Below are positions 1 to 6,406 of a DNA stretch of 13,944 bases, piece after piece. The DNA is from FEN-1219 sp037445815 (GTDB lineage: Bacteria; Pseudomonadota; Gammaproteobacteria; Steroidobacterales; Rariloculaceae). Position 1 is the first letter of the stretch. Every line of letters begins with the position of its first letter. The stretch lies in the NCBI GenBank assembly GCA_037445815.1, contig JBBIJV010000085.1:1-13944 (forward strand), read 5' to 3'. Below the pieces are notes generated by a model. It was not told the origin of the DNA. It ran no database searches and saw only the letters and a program-made list of their open reading frames with translations. The position numbers were made by a program, and so were the translations under genes.

Positions 1-129
1 CTCGAGCGCTCGGCGCTTGACGGCGGCAGGCGCCTGCGCCAACGCCGCGGCCGCCGCGCGAGCGGCGCGGCCGAGCTCGAACATGCGCTCTCGCAAGCCG
101 TCGGCGACGCTGTGCTTCACGGTGCTCAT
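1..129 (-). CDS. proA: Gamma-glutamyl phosphate reductase, N-terminal fragment (cut by window edge)
   Basis: Only the first 43 codons are in the window; the frame is open to the left edge. The translation begins MSTVKHSVADGLRERMFELG and continues with an alanine-rich stretch ending AAVKRRALE, which matches the usual start of ProA (an alpha-helical run before the NAD(P)-binding domain). ProA reduces gamma-glutamyl phosphate to glutamate semialdehyde, the second step of proline synthesis, in the cytoplasm. Its ATG overlaps the proB stop codon in an ATGA arrangement (126-129), so the two are translationally coupled, as is typical of proBA operons. The identification rests on this short N-terminus plus the position directly after proB. 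Confidence 0.85.
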   Translation of the reverse strand, partial: MSTVKHSVADGLRERMFELGRAARAAAAALAQAPAAVKRRALE

Positions 130-1277
130 GAGTGCTTCTTGCCCACCAGAACCAAATCGTCTCGATGGATGATCTCATCGCCGCCGCTGTACCCCAAAAT
201 CTCCGGGATCTCGCCCGAGCGCCGGCCGGCGATCTGTGCGGCCTCGTCGGCCGGATATCCCGTCAAGCCGCGGGCGATCTCGCGTCCGTCGGGCGCTACG
301 ACGCTGACCAAGTCGCCGCGGCCGAACGGCCCCTCGACGGCCGTGACTCCGGCCGGCAGCAGGCTGCGCCCAGACGCGAGCGCGCGCTCGGCGCCCGAGT
401 CGACGCGCAGCGTGCCGCGCGGCTTCAACGTGCCCGCGATCCATTGCTTACGGGCGGCGCCCGGCGTCGCGCTCGGCAGGAACCACGTGGCCTTGCCTCC
501 CGCGAGCAGCACGCTCAAAGGACGCGCGACGCGCCCCGTAGCGATACACGTGCGGCAGCCGGCGCCCATCGCGATGCGCGCCGCCTCGAGCTTCGTTCGC
601 ATGCCGCCCGAGCCGTGGCTCGAGCCCGGGCCGCCGGCCATCTCGAAGATCTCGCGCGTGAGCTCCGTGACCTCGTCGACGTAGCGCGCGCTGTCGTCGT
701 GACGCGGGTCGGCCGTGTACAACCCGTCCACGTCGGAGAGCAGCACGAGGCACTCGGCGCTGACCATCTGCGCGACGCGCGCGGCGAGGCGATCGTTGTC
801 GCCGTAGCGCAGCTCCTGCGTCGCAACGGTGTCGTTCTCGTTGATCACGGGCACGGCGCCGACGCCGAGCAGCGTGCGCAAGGTTCTGCTCGCGTTCAGA
901 TAACGCTCGCGCCGCTCGCTGTCGTCGAGCGTCAACAAGACTTGCGCGGCCGTGAGGCCGAACGCGCGCAGCGTCTCCTGATAGGCATGCGCGAGCAGGA
1001 TCTGGCCCGCCGCGGCCGCGGCCTGGCTCTCCTCGAGCCGCGACCGGCGCGGCAGCTTGAGCTCGCGCCGGCCGAGCGCGACGGCGCCCGACGACACGAC
1101 GACCACTTCCTTACCGGCGCGGCGCAAGTCGGCGACGTCGGCGCAGACGCCTTCGAGCCATGCGCGGTCGAGCGCGCCGGTTTGCTGATCGACGAACAGC
1201 GCCGAGCCGATCTTGACGACGATGCGGCGTGCGTTGGCGAGGCGTTCGGCGTGCGTCACGTGCGCTGCGGTGCTCAT
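126..1277 (-). CDS. proB: Glutamate 5-kinase with C-terminal PUA domain
   Basis: This 383-residue protein phosphorylates glutamate with ATP, the first and usually proline-inhibited step of proline synthesis. The amino-acid kinase domain covers about residues 16-270. It shows the nucleotide-binding start VVKIGSALF (K22), the VVSSGAVALGRREL loop (60-73), the glutamate-site segment NENDTVATQELRYGDNDRLA (146-165), LLSDVDGLYTADPR (179-192) and the glycine-rich GSGGMRTKLEAA (222-233). A PUA domain follows at about 285-365 with GRGDLVSVV, giving the full length of the long bacterial form. The ATG at 1277 is preceded by a GGAG motif (plus-strand CTCC at 1285-1288) with a 7-nt spacer. It lies 39 bp downstream of ilvN on the same strand and overlaps proA by 4 bp, so ilvN-proB-proA is likely one operon. 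Confidence 0.97.
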   Translation of the reverse strand: MSTAAHVTHAERLANARRIVVKIGSALFVDQQTGALDRAWLEGVCADVADLRRAGKEVVVVSSGAVALGRRELKLPRRSRLEESQAAAAAGQILLAHAYQETLRAFGLTAAQVLLTLDDSERRERYLNASRTLRTLLGVGAVPVINENDTVATQELRYGDNDRLAARVAQMVSAECLVLLSDVDGLYTADPRHDDSARYVDEVTELTREIFEMAGGPGSSHGSGGMRTKLEAARIAMGAGCRTCIATGRVARPLSVLLAGGKATWFLPSATPGAARKQWIAGTLKPRGTLRVDSGAERALASGRSLLPAGVTAVEGPFGRGDLVSVVAPDGREIARGLTGYPADEAAQIAGRRSGEIPEILGYSGGDEIIHRDDLVLVGKKHS

Positions 1278-1284
1278 TGTCGGG

Positions 1285-1288
1285 CTCC
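1285..1288 (-). promoter_or_regulatory. Ribosome binding site of proB
   Basis: On the minus strand this reads GGAG, placed 7 nt before the proB ATG. It lies in the 39-bp gap between ilvN and proB and supports the chosen proB start. The gap also holds two short hairpins: GCTCGT/ACGAGC around 1288-1304 and GCGCT/AGCGC around 1304-1316. These may affect coupling or message decay between the two genes, but that is inference. Confidence 0.6.
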
Positions 1289-1316
1289 GCTCGTTCTCGA
1301 CGAGCGCTTCGAGCGC

Positions 1317-1811
1317 TTAGCTTGTCTCGAACTCGGCGCCGCGCAGGACGGCCATGGCGCCGCTGCGAACCAACGTCACCACGTCCGCGATTTGTGCGGA
1401 TCGCTTCAAGAAGCGATCGATGTCTTGGCTGCCGCCGACGAGCTCGACGGTGTAGTGCTCGCCGGCGTCGCTCAGCACGCGGGCGCCGAATTGCTCGATG
1501 ACGGGCTTCAGCTTCTCGGCCGCGCCGTTCGCTACGCGCAGCTTGAACAGTGCAAGCTCGCGCTCGATGTGATCGGACCTCGTCATGTCGACGATGTCGA
1601 CGACGTCGACGAGCTTGCCGAGCTGCTTCTCGATTTGGTCGAGCACGGTCTCGGAGCCCGACGTGACGAGCGTCAGGCGCGACACGGTTTCGTCCGCCGT
1701 CGGCGCAACGTTCAGGCTCTCGATGTTGTAGCCGCGCGAAGAAAACAGGTTTGCGACGCGCGACAAGGCGCCTGCCTCGTTCTGCAAGAGTATCGAAATG
1801 ATATGTCGCAT
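1317..1811 (-). CDS. ilvN: Acetolactate synthase small (regulatory) subunit
   Basis: This 164-residue protein is the regulatory subunit of acetohydroxyacid synthase; it binds valine for feedback inhibition and activates the catalytic subunit. The N-terminal ACT domain begins MRHIISILLQNEAGALSRV and contains the effector-binding stretch NEAGALSRVANLFSSRGYNI (11-30) followed by ESLNVAP. The C-terminal domain ends with the family-typical VTLVRSGAMAVLRG. An in-frame start 13 codons upstream (1850) exists, but the ATG at 1811 reproduces the family N-terminus, so it is preferred. The gene is unusual in not following its partner: ilvB is 138 bp away and divergent, and ilvN instead heads the proB-proA cluster. 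Length and motifs are normal. Confidence 0.95.
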   Translation of the reverse strand: MRHIISILLQNEAGALSRVANLFSSRGYNIESLNVAPTADETVSRLTLVTSGSETVLDQIEKQLGKLVDVVDIVDMTRSDHIERELALFKLRVANGAAEKLKPVIEQFGARVLSDAGEHYTVELVGGSQDIDRFLKRSAQIADVVTLVRSGAMAVLRGAEFETS

Positions 1812-1867
1812 CGTTCGAATGGCGGGCGTGGCGCGCGCAGGGCCTGCCATGTTGGCGTAGCGGGAGA

Positions 1868-1896
1868 GCTATTGCAATGAGCTTCCTTTTCGTCAA
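1868..1896 (-). promoter_or_regulatory. Possible sigma-70 type promoter for ilvN-proBA
   Basis: On the minus strand TTGACG (1891-1896) is followed after 17 bp by AATAGC (1868-1873). The first hexamer matches the -35 consensus at 5 of 6 positions and the second matches -10 at only 3 of 6. The predicted start would leave a leader of roughly 50 nt before the ilvN ATG. It lies in the 138-bp divergent region shared with ilvB, so a regulator bound here could act on both. No clear promoter was found for the ilvB side. Confidence 0.3.
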
Positions 1897-1949
1897 AACT
1901 CCGACGGCTTAGCGGCTTCAAGCCCATATTCGGGCCCCGGCGACCCACG

Positions 1950-3803
1950 ATGGACACCCTGATTCAGCCCAAGATCGCGCGCTCGCACCCGCTCGCGGGT
2001 ACCACGATGAGCGGCGCCGACATCCTCGTCCAAGTGCTGGCCGACGAGGGTGTATCGACGATCTTCGGCTACAGCGGCGGCGCCATCCTGCCCACTTACG
2101 ACGCCGTGTTCCGCTACAACCAGGCGCACGGCGTCAACGGCGTCGAGCCGATGCCGCTGATCGTCCCCGCCAACGAGCAGGGCGCGGGCTTCATGGCGGC
2201 CGGCTACGCGCGATCGAGCGGCCGCGTCGGCGTCGTCATGGTCACGTCGGGCCCCGGCGCCACGAACTGCGTGACGCCCGTGCGCGACTGCATGGCGGAT
2301 TCGATCCCGATCGTCGTGATCTGCGGCCAGGTGGCCACCGGCGCGATCGGCAGCGACGCGTTCCAGGAGGCGCCCGTCACGGCGATCATGGGCTCCGTCG
2401 CGAAGCACGTGTTTCTCGTCACGGATCCCACGCGTCTCGAGGCGACGATGCGCACGGCGTTCGAGATCGCCCGCACCGGGCGGCCCGGACCCGTCGTCGT
2501 CGACGTGCCGAAGGACGTGCAGAACTGGCGGGGAACGTTCGTCGGCGAAAATCATCTGCCCATCCCGGGGTACCGGCAGCGGCTCAAGGCCGTCGAGAGC
2601 CGCACGCTCTCGGAAGCGAGCTGCCGGCAGTTCTTCTCGATGCTCGGCGAGAGCAAGCGGCCGCTGATCTACGCCGGCGGCGGCGTCATCAACGCGAACG
2701 CGAGCGGCGCGCTGCGCGCGTTCGCCGGCGCATTCAAGATTCCCGTCGCGAGCACGCTGATGGGGCTCGGCGGCTTCGACACGAAGCACCCGCTGTCGCT
2801 GCACATGCTCGGCATGCACGGCATGGCGAGCGCGAACTACGCCGTCGACGATTGCGATCTACTGATCGCGATCGGCGCGCGATTCGACGACCGTGTCGCA
2901 GGGATCCCGGCGAAGTTTGCGCCGAAAGCGAAGCGCGTCGTGCACTTCGACATCGATCCGTCCGAGATCCACAAGGTCAAGAAGGCCGATTGGTATCACG
3001 TCGGGTTGCTCGGGCCGGCGCTCGATGCGCTCGTCGCCCATGCCCGTCGCACGGGTTTCACGGCCGATTTCACCGAGTGGCTCGGCGAGATCGCAGAGCT
3101 CAAGCGCAAATACGGATTCAACTACGACCGCGACAGCAAGCTGATCCAACCGCAGTACGTGCTCGAGACGATGAATCGCATCACGCAGGGCGAAGCCATC
3201 GTCACGAGCGGCGTCGGCCAGCATCAGATGTGGGCCGCGCAGTATTGCGACTTTCGGGAACCGCGCCTGTGGCTCACGTCGGGAAGCATGGGCACGATGG
3301 GCTTCGGGTTGCCCGCGGCCATCGGCGCGCAGATCGCGAACCCCGGCAAGCTCGTCATCGACGTCGACGGCGACGCGAGCATTCGCATGAACCTGGGCGA
3401 GCTCGAGACCGTCACGACGTACGACCTGCCGATCAAGGTGATGGTGCTCAACAACTACGGCGACGGCATGGTCATGCAGTGGCAGCGGCTGTTCCACGAC
3501 GGCCGGCTGTCCGCGAGCGACAAGTCGCTGCGCAAGAAGGACTTCGTCAAGACGGCGCAGGCCGACGGGTTCGGCTTTGTCGAGCGTCTCGACGCCAAGG
3601 CCGACGTGCCGCGGGTCATGGAATCGTTCTTGAGCTTCAAAGGGCCGGCGTTCCTCGAGGTCATCATCGATCCGACGGCGGGCGTCTATCCGATGGTCGG
3701 CCCCGGTCGCTCTTATCAAGACATGATCACGGGAGACTTCATCCCGAACCGCTACGCCAACTTAGGCAAGCCACCGCCGCCCGACAAATCGGAGATGTTT
3801 TGA
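1950..3803 (+). CDS. ilvB: Acetolactate synthase large (catalytic) subunit, atypical clade
   Basis: This 617-residue thiamine diphosphate enzyme condenses pyruvate to acetolactate (or with 2-oxobutyrate) in branched-chain amino acid synthesis. The TPP pyrimidine domain carries the catalytic glutamate at E76 in PANEQGAGFMAAGYARSSG. The central FAD-binding domain contains IGARFDDRVAG (308-318). The TPP pyrophosphate domain runs from GSMGTMGFGLPAAIGAQ through GDA at 474-476 to NN at 501-502, the GDG-NN motif with its third position changed. Trp511 in MVMQWQRLF is conserved. Two positions depart from the common enzyme: residues around E76 read A-N-E instead of R-H-E, and the usual GQVP reads GQVA (A129). 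Start is uncertain: the ATG at 1950 lacks a clear Shine-Dalgarno, and a second in-frame ATG at 2007 (M20, before SGADILVQVL) is a good alternative. The stop overlaps the next gene. Confidence 0.95.
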   Translation: MDTLIQPKIARSHPLAGTTMSGADILVQVLADEGVSTIFGYSGGAILPTYDAVFRYNQAHGVNGVEPMPLIVPANEQGAGFMAAGYARSSGRVGVVMVTSGPGATNCVTPVRDCMADSIPIVVICGQVATGAIGSDAFQEAPVTAIMGSVAKHVFLVTDPTRLEATMRTAFEIARTGRPGPVVVDVPKDVQNWRGTFVGENHLPIPGYRQRLKAVESRTLSEASCRQFFSMLGESKRPLIYAGGGVINANASGALRAFAGAFKIPVASTLMGLGGFDTKHPLSLHMLGMHGMASANYAVDDCDLLIAIGARFDDRVAGIPAKFAPKAKRVVHFDIDPSEIHKVKKADWYHVGLLGPALDALVAHARRTGFTADFTEWLGEIAELKRKYGFNYDRDSKLIQPQYVLETMNRITQGEAIVTSGVGQHQMWAAQYCDFREPRLWLTSGSMGTMGFGLPAAIGAQIANPGKLVIDVDGDASIRMNLGELETVTTYDLPIKVMVLNNYGDGMVMQWQRLFHDGRLSASDKSLRKKDFVKTAQADGFGFVERLDAKADVPRVMESFLSFKGPAFLEVIIDPTAGVYPMVGPGRSYQDMITGDFIPNRYANLGKPPPPDKSEMF

Positions 3804-4192
3804 TGATGCGCCCCGCCGCCCTCTGCCTTGCGCTCGGAACGTTCGCGCTGCCCGCCGCCGCGCACCATTCCTTTGCGATCTACGACATGCAGCAGAACGT
3901 CGAATTTCACGGCGTCGTGGACACCGTGAAGTTCCGCAATCCGCACATGGCCATGACGCTCACGGTCACGGGCGAGAACGGCGAAAAGAAGACGATCAAC
4001 TTCGTCGAGGGCGCGCCGGCCAACATGCTCGCGCGTCTGGGGCTGCGCCCGGACATGCTCCCGCCCGGCACGGAAATCACGGCGATCGGCGCCCCGCGCA
4101 ACGACGATCCCGACGCCTGGTTCCTGAAGGCCATCGTGCTGCCCGACGGCACGCGCTTCAACGCGCTCTCGAGCCCGAACCAGACGCGCTGA
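3803..4192 (+). CDS. Small exported protein of DUF6152 type
   Basis: This 129-residue protein has a signal peptide: MMRPAALCLALGTFALPAAA, a short positive start and a hydrophobic stretch ending in A-A-A, with likely cleavage after residue 20. The mature protein would begin HHSFAIYD, the hallmark start I associate with DUF6152 proteins. Further family-like features are FRNPHMAMTLTV (about 44-55), the EGAPANMLARLGL segment and the final AIVLPDGTRF. No enzymatic role is established to my knowledge; a small beta-barrel periplasmic protein is likely. Its ATG shares one base with the ilvB stop (TGATG at 3801-3805), so it should be translated by ribosomes finishing ilvB, although no metabolic link is obvious. 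A second ATG follows immediately. If cleavage is as drawn, an N-terminal histidine is exposed, which could bind metal (inference). Confidence 0.85.
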   Translation: MMRPAALCLALGTFALPAAAHHSFAIYDMQQNVEFHGVVDTVKFRNPHMAMTLTVTGENGEKKTINFVEGAPANMLARLGLRPDMLPPGTEITAIGAPRNDDPDAWFLKAIVLPDGTRFNALSSPNQTR

Positions 4193-4275
4193 GGTCCTCC
4201 GGATCGTCCTCGCGTGCTCGCCATGGAGCGCGTGCCGCCGACGTGCGTTGCGGCAGCCGCGGCGCGCGGGCGCGA

Positions 4276-4309
4276 CTGGCGAACGCCCATGACATGGCTA
4301 TAATGGCCA
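4276..4309 (+). promoter_or_regulatory. Promoter and probable operator of the toxin-antitoxin operon
   Basis: A perfect TATAAT at 4299-4304 lies 17 bp downstream of CTGGCG (4276-4281), which matches the -35 consensus at only 3 of 6 positions. The -10 box is enclosed by short inverted arms TGGC (4295-4298) and GCCA (4306-4309), a layout expected if the antitoxin, alone or with the toxin, represses its own promoter. Only 6 nt separate the -10 box from the antitoxin ATG at 4311, so transcription should begin at or within a base or two of the start codon. Confidence 0.6.
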
Positions 4310-4310
4310 C

Positions 4311-4604
4311 ATGGAGAAAGCCACCGTTTCGAAGCTGAAGAACAACCTCAGCGCATACCTGCGCAAGGTCCGCGCCGGGCATCCGGTCGTCATCTACGAC
4401 CGCGACGTGCCGATCGCGCGGATCGAACGAATCGAAGCCTCCGGCCGCGTGCCGGATCGACTCGCTTTGTTGCAGGCGGAGGGGCTCGTTCGTCCGCCAA
4501 AGCGCCCGCTGAGCGGCAAGGAGCTGCGGGCGAAGCTTCCGGTGCTGTCTTCTCGCGCGCGTCTGCTCGAAGCCCTGCTCGACGAGCGAGAATCGGGTCG
4601 CTGA
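4311..4604 (+). CDS. Antitoxin, Phd/YefM (VapB-like) family
   Basis: This 97-residue protein resembles Phd/YefM antitoxins. The N-terminal half, MEKATVSKLKNNLSAYLRKVRAG followed by HPVVIYDRDVPIARI, is the small DNA-binding dimer fold in which a helix is followed by two strands. The C-terminal half (about 50-97) is charged and probably disordered until it wraps the toxin. It should neutralise the PIN-domain toxin encoded 11 bp downstream and autoregulate the operon. No Shine-Dalgarno precedes the ATG, which fits the leaderless transcript predicted from the promoter position. The assignment comes from the N-terminal pattern plus the adjacent PIN toxin. Confidence 0.88.
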   Translation: MEKATVSKLKNNLSAYLRKVRAGHPVVIYDRDVPIARIERIEASGRVPDRLALLQAEGLVRPPKRPLSGKELRAKLPVLSSRARLLEALLDERESGR

Positions 4605-4615
4605 CGGCGTAGCGC

Positions 4616-5041
4616 GTGCGATTCTGGGATTCTTCGGCCATCGTGCCGCTACTCGTGGACGAGCCGGCCCGGGCATCGATGCTGGAGCTCATCGAGGAAG
4701 ACGGCGTGCTGCTCGTTTGGTGGGGCACGCCCGTCGAGATCGCGTCGGCTCTCTCGCGTCGAGAACGCGCGGGTGAGTTGTCCGCCGACGATGTCGCGGC
4801 CGCGCTTGCGGCGCTGCGGGAGCTCGCGGAGCGCTGGCACGAAATCGTGCCGGCTGACGCCGTGAGGCTCACCGCGGAGCGTTTGCTTCGCACGCACTCC
4901 TTGCACGCCGCCGACAGCTTGCAGCTGGCGGCCGCGCTGATCGCCGCGGACCACAATCCCGCGACGCTCGACGTCGTGTGCCTCGACGAGCGCCTGAGCG
5001 CCGCAGCGCGCCGCGAGGGCTTCACCATCCTGAGCGGTTGA
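4616..5041 (+). CDS. vapC: PIN-domain ribonuclease toxin, VapC family
   Basis: This 141-residue single-domain protein has the PIN nuclease fold. The metal-binding acidic residues are visible: D5 in RFWDSSAIVPLL, E41 in TPVEIASALSR, D100 in LHAADSLQLAAAL and D124 in CLDERLSAAAR. VapC enzymes cut specific RNAs, often initiator tRNA or rRNA loops; the target here cannot be read from sequence. The start is a GTG at 4616, 11 bp after the antitoxin stop. The MRFWDSSAIV start is typical of the family and places the first catalytic Asp where expected. The gene is convergent with bioA, 29 bp away. A weak ACGAC/GTCGT hairpin (5041-5064) lies between them. All catalytic positions are present, so the toxin looks active. 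Confidence 0.92.
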   Translation: MRFWDSSAIVPLLVDEPARASMLELIEEDGVLLVWWGTPVEIASALSRRERAGELSADDVAAALAALRELAERWHEIVPADAVRLTAERLLRTHSLHAADSLQLAAALIAADHNPATLDVVCLDERLSAAARREGFTILSG

Positions 5042-5070
5042 CGACCCCCGTTCCCAACCGTCGTATTTCG

Positions 5071-6330
5071 TTACAACTCCGCCGCCGCGCCCGCCTCGAT
5101 CAACACCGTGTGCACCGCAGCCGTCAGTTGCGCGAGGTCCTCGGCGCCGATGACGAGCGGCGGCATCAGATAGACGACCTTGCCGAACGGCCGCACCCAG
5201 ACGCCGTGTTGCACGAAACGTGCGCGCAAGGCTTCTAGCTTCGGCTCGCGCTCGAGCTCGACGACGCCGATCGCGCCCTTGACGCGCACGTCGCGCACGC
5301 CGGGCAAGCCGCGGCACGCGGCGAGCCCGTCGACGAGCTGCGCCTCGATCGCGGCGACCTGCTTCAGACGCGGCTCCGAGGCGAACAGGTCGAGCGACGC
5401 GTTCGCGGCCGCGCAGGCGAGCGGGTTGCCGGCGAAAGTCGGCCCGTGCATCAGCGCGTGCCCGAAATCGTCGGAGAGGAATGCCTCGTAGACGCGCGTG
5501 CTCGCCACCGTGGCCGCGAGCGGCAGCGTGCCGCCCGTCAGCGCCTTCGAGAGCGTGACGATGTCGGGCGCCACCTTTGCCTGCTCGCAGGCGAACAGCG
5601 TGCCGGTGCGGCCGAAGCCCGTCGCAATCTCGTCGAGAACGAGCAGCACGTCGTGGCGCTGCGCGACGCCGGCGATTGCTGCGAGCGTCTCGGCCGAATG
5701 GAATTTCATGCCGCCCGCGGCTTGCACGAGCGGCTCGAGCAGAATGCCTGCCAGCTCGTGCGCGTGCGCGGCTACGACCTCTTCGAATTGGCCGAGCGCT
5801 TCGCGCGTGCACGGTAACGGCACGACGAGCTGCTTCGGCAGCACGGCGCCGAACAATCGATGCATTCCTTCCTCGGGATCGCAGACGGACATCGCGGCGA
5901 ACGTGTCGCCGTGATAGCCGTTGCGGAAGCTCAGGAACCGCGTCCGCGCGGGCTCGCCACGGTTGATGCGAAATTGCAGCGCGATCTTCATCGCGATCTC
6001 GACGGCCACGGAGCCCGACTCGCTGAAGAACACGTGGTTCAGATCGCCGGGCAGGAGCGCCGCGAGCCGCGCCGCGAGCACCTCGGCCGGTGCGTGCTTG
6101 AGGCCGCCGAGCATGACGTGCGGCATGCGCGTAAGTTGCGCCTCGACCGCGGCGCGAATATGCGGGTGGTTGTAGCCGTGGCACGCCGTCCACCACGATG
6201 ACGTGCCGTCGACGAGCTCGCGGCCGTCGGCGAGGTAGAGGCGCACGCCGTCCGTGCGCGCGACGGCGATCGGCCGCGGCGCCGTCTTCATTTGCCGGTA
6301 CGGCAGCCAGAGATGATCCAAAGTTCTCAC
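5071..6330 (-). CDS. bioA: Adenosylmethionine-8-amino-7-oxononanoate aminotransferase
   Basis: BioA transfers an amino group from S-adenosylmethionine to KAPA, giving DAPA, the antepenultimate step of biotin synthesis. The 419-residue protein is full length for this PLP-dependent class III aminotransferase. The start HLWLPYRQM carries the substrate tyrosine (Y11), and SSWWTACHGYNHP (44-56) carries the paired tryptophans typical of BioA. SESGSVAVEIAMK (103-115) binds the PLP phosphate. RNGYHGDT holds Y139, VLDEIATGFGRTG holds D233, and TLSKALTGG holds the Schiff-base lysine K262. The start is GTG at 6330; an in-frame stop lies upstream with no better start. The biotin genes are not clustered here: bioF is about 6 kb away and bioB, bioC and bioD are absent. 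Confidence 0.97.
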   Translation of the reverse strand: MRTLDHLWLPYRQMKTAPRPIAVARTDGVRLYLADGRELVDGTSSWWTACHGYNHPHIRAAVEAQLTRMPHVMLGGLKHAPAEVLAARLAALLPGDLNHVFFSESGSVAVEIAMKIALQFRINRGEPARTRFLSFRNGYHGDTFAAMSVCDPEEGMHRLFGAVLPKQLVVPLPCTREALGQFEEVVAAHAHELAGILLEPLVQAAGGMKFHSAETLAAIAGVAQRHDVLLVLDEIATGFGRTGTLFACEQAKVAPDIVTLSKALTGGTLPLAATVASTRVYEAFLSDDFGHALMHGPTFAGNPLACAAANASLDLFASEPRLKQVAAIEAQLVDGLAACRGLPGVRDVRVKGAIGVVELEREPKLEALRARFVQHGVWVRPFGKVVYLMPPLVIGAEDLAQLTAAVHTVLIEAGAAAEL

Positions 6331-6342
6331 ACCGGGCCCACG

Positions 6343-6380
6343 CTCAAGCTGGCATCATTACACAGGTGTGTAAGCTTGAG
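6343..6380. promoter_or_regulatory. Palindromic operator-like element between bioA and the phosphohexomutase gene
   Basis: A perfect 7-2-7 palindrome, TTACACAGGTGTGTAA, occupies 6358-6373 in the 76-bp divergent gap. A second inverted pair, CTCAAGCT (6343-6350) and AGCTTGAG (6373-6380), encloses it with a slightly offset centre. On the minus strand TGTAAT within the palindrome resembles a bioA -10 box (5 of 6), so a protein bound here could block bioA. The palindrome does not match the BirA or BioR sites as I know them, so the regulator, if any, is unknown. Confidence 0.5.
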
Positions 6381-6406
6381 TCTCCTCACCGCCGGCTGGA
6401 TCCATC

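Noticed and set aside
1812..1850. Upstream extension of ilvN to the in-frame ATG at 1850
   Set aside because: The added residues MAGPARATPAIRT are not family-like, while the ATG at 1811 gives the standard IlvN start MRHIISILLQNEAGALSRV.
132..1880. Long open frames on the plus strand across proB and ilvN, and similar long antisense frames across ilvB, manB and lon
   Set aside because: These are GC-driven shadow frames: arginine/alanine-rich translations with no domain signal, overlapping genes identified by clear motifs.
1852..1896. Possible leader peptide upstream of ilvN on the minus strand (start MTKRKLIAIALPL)
   Set aside because: It contains a few Ile/Leu codons but no run of branched-chain residues. 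Its frame continues far into ilvN and proB as a shadow, and I found no terminator/antiterminator pair.
5041..5064. Hairpin between the convergent vapC and bioA genes as a terminator
   Set aside because: The stem is only 5 bp (ACGAC/GTCGT) with a 14-nt loop and no real U-tract; too weak to list as a feature.
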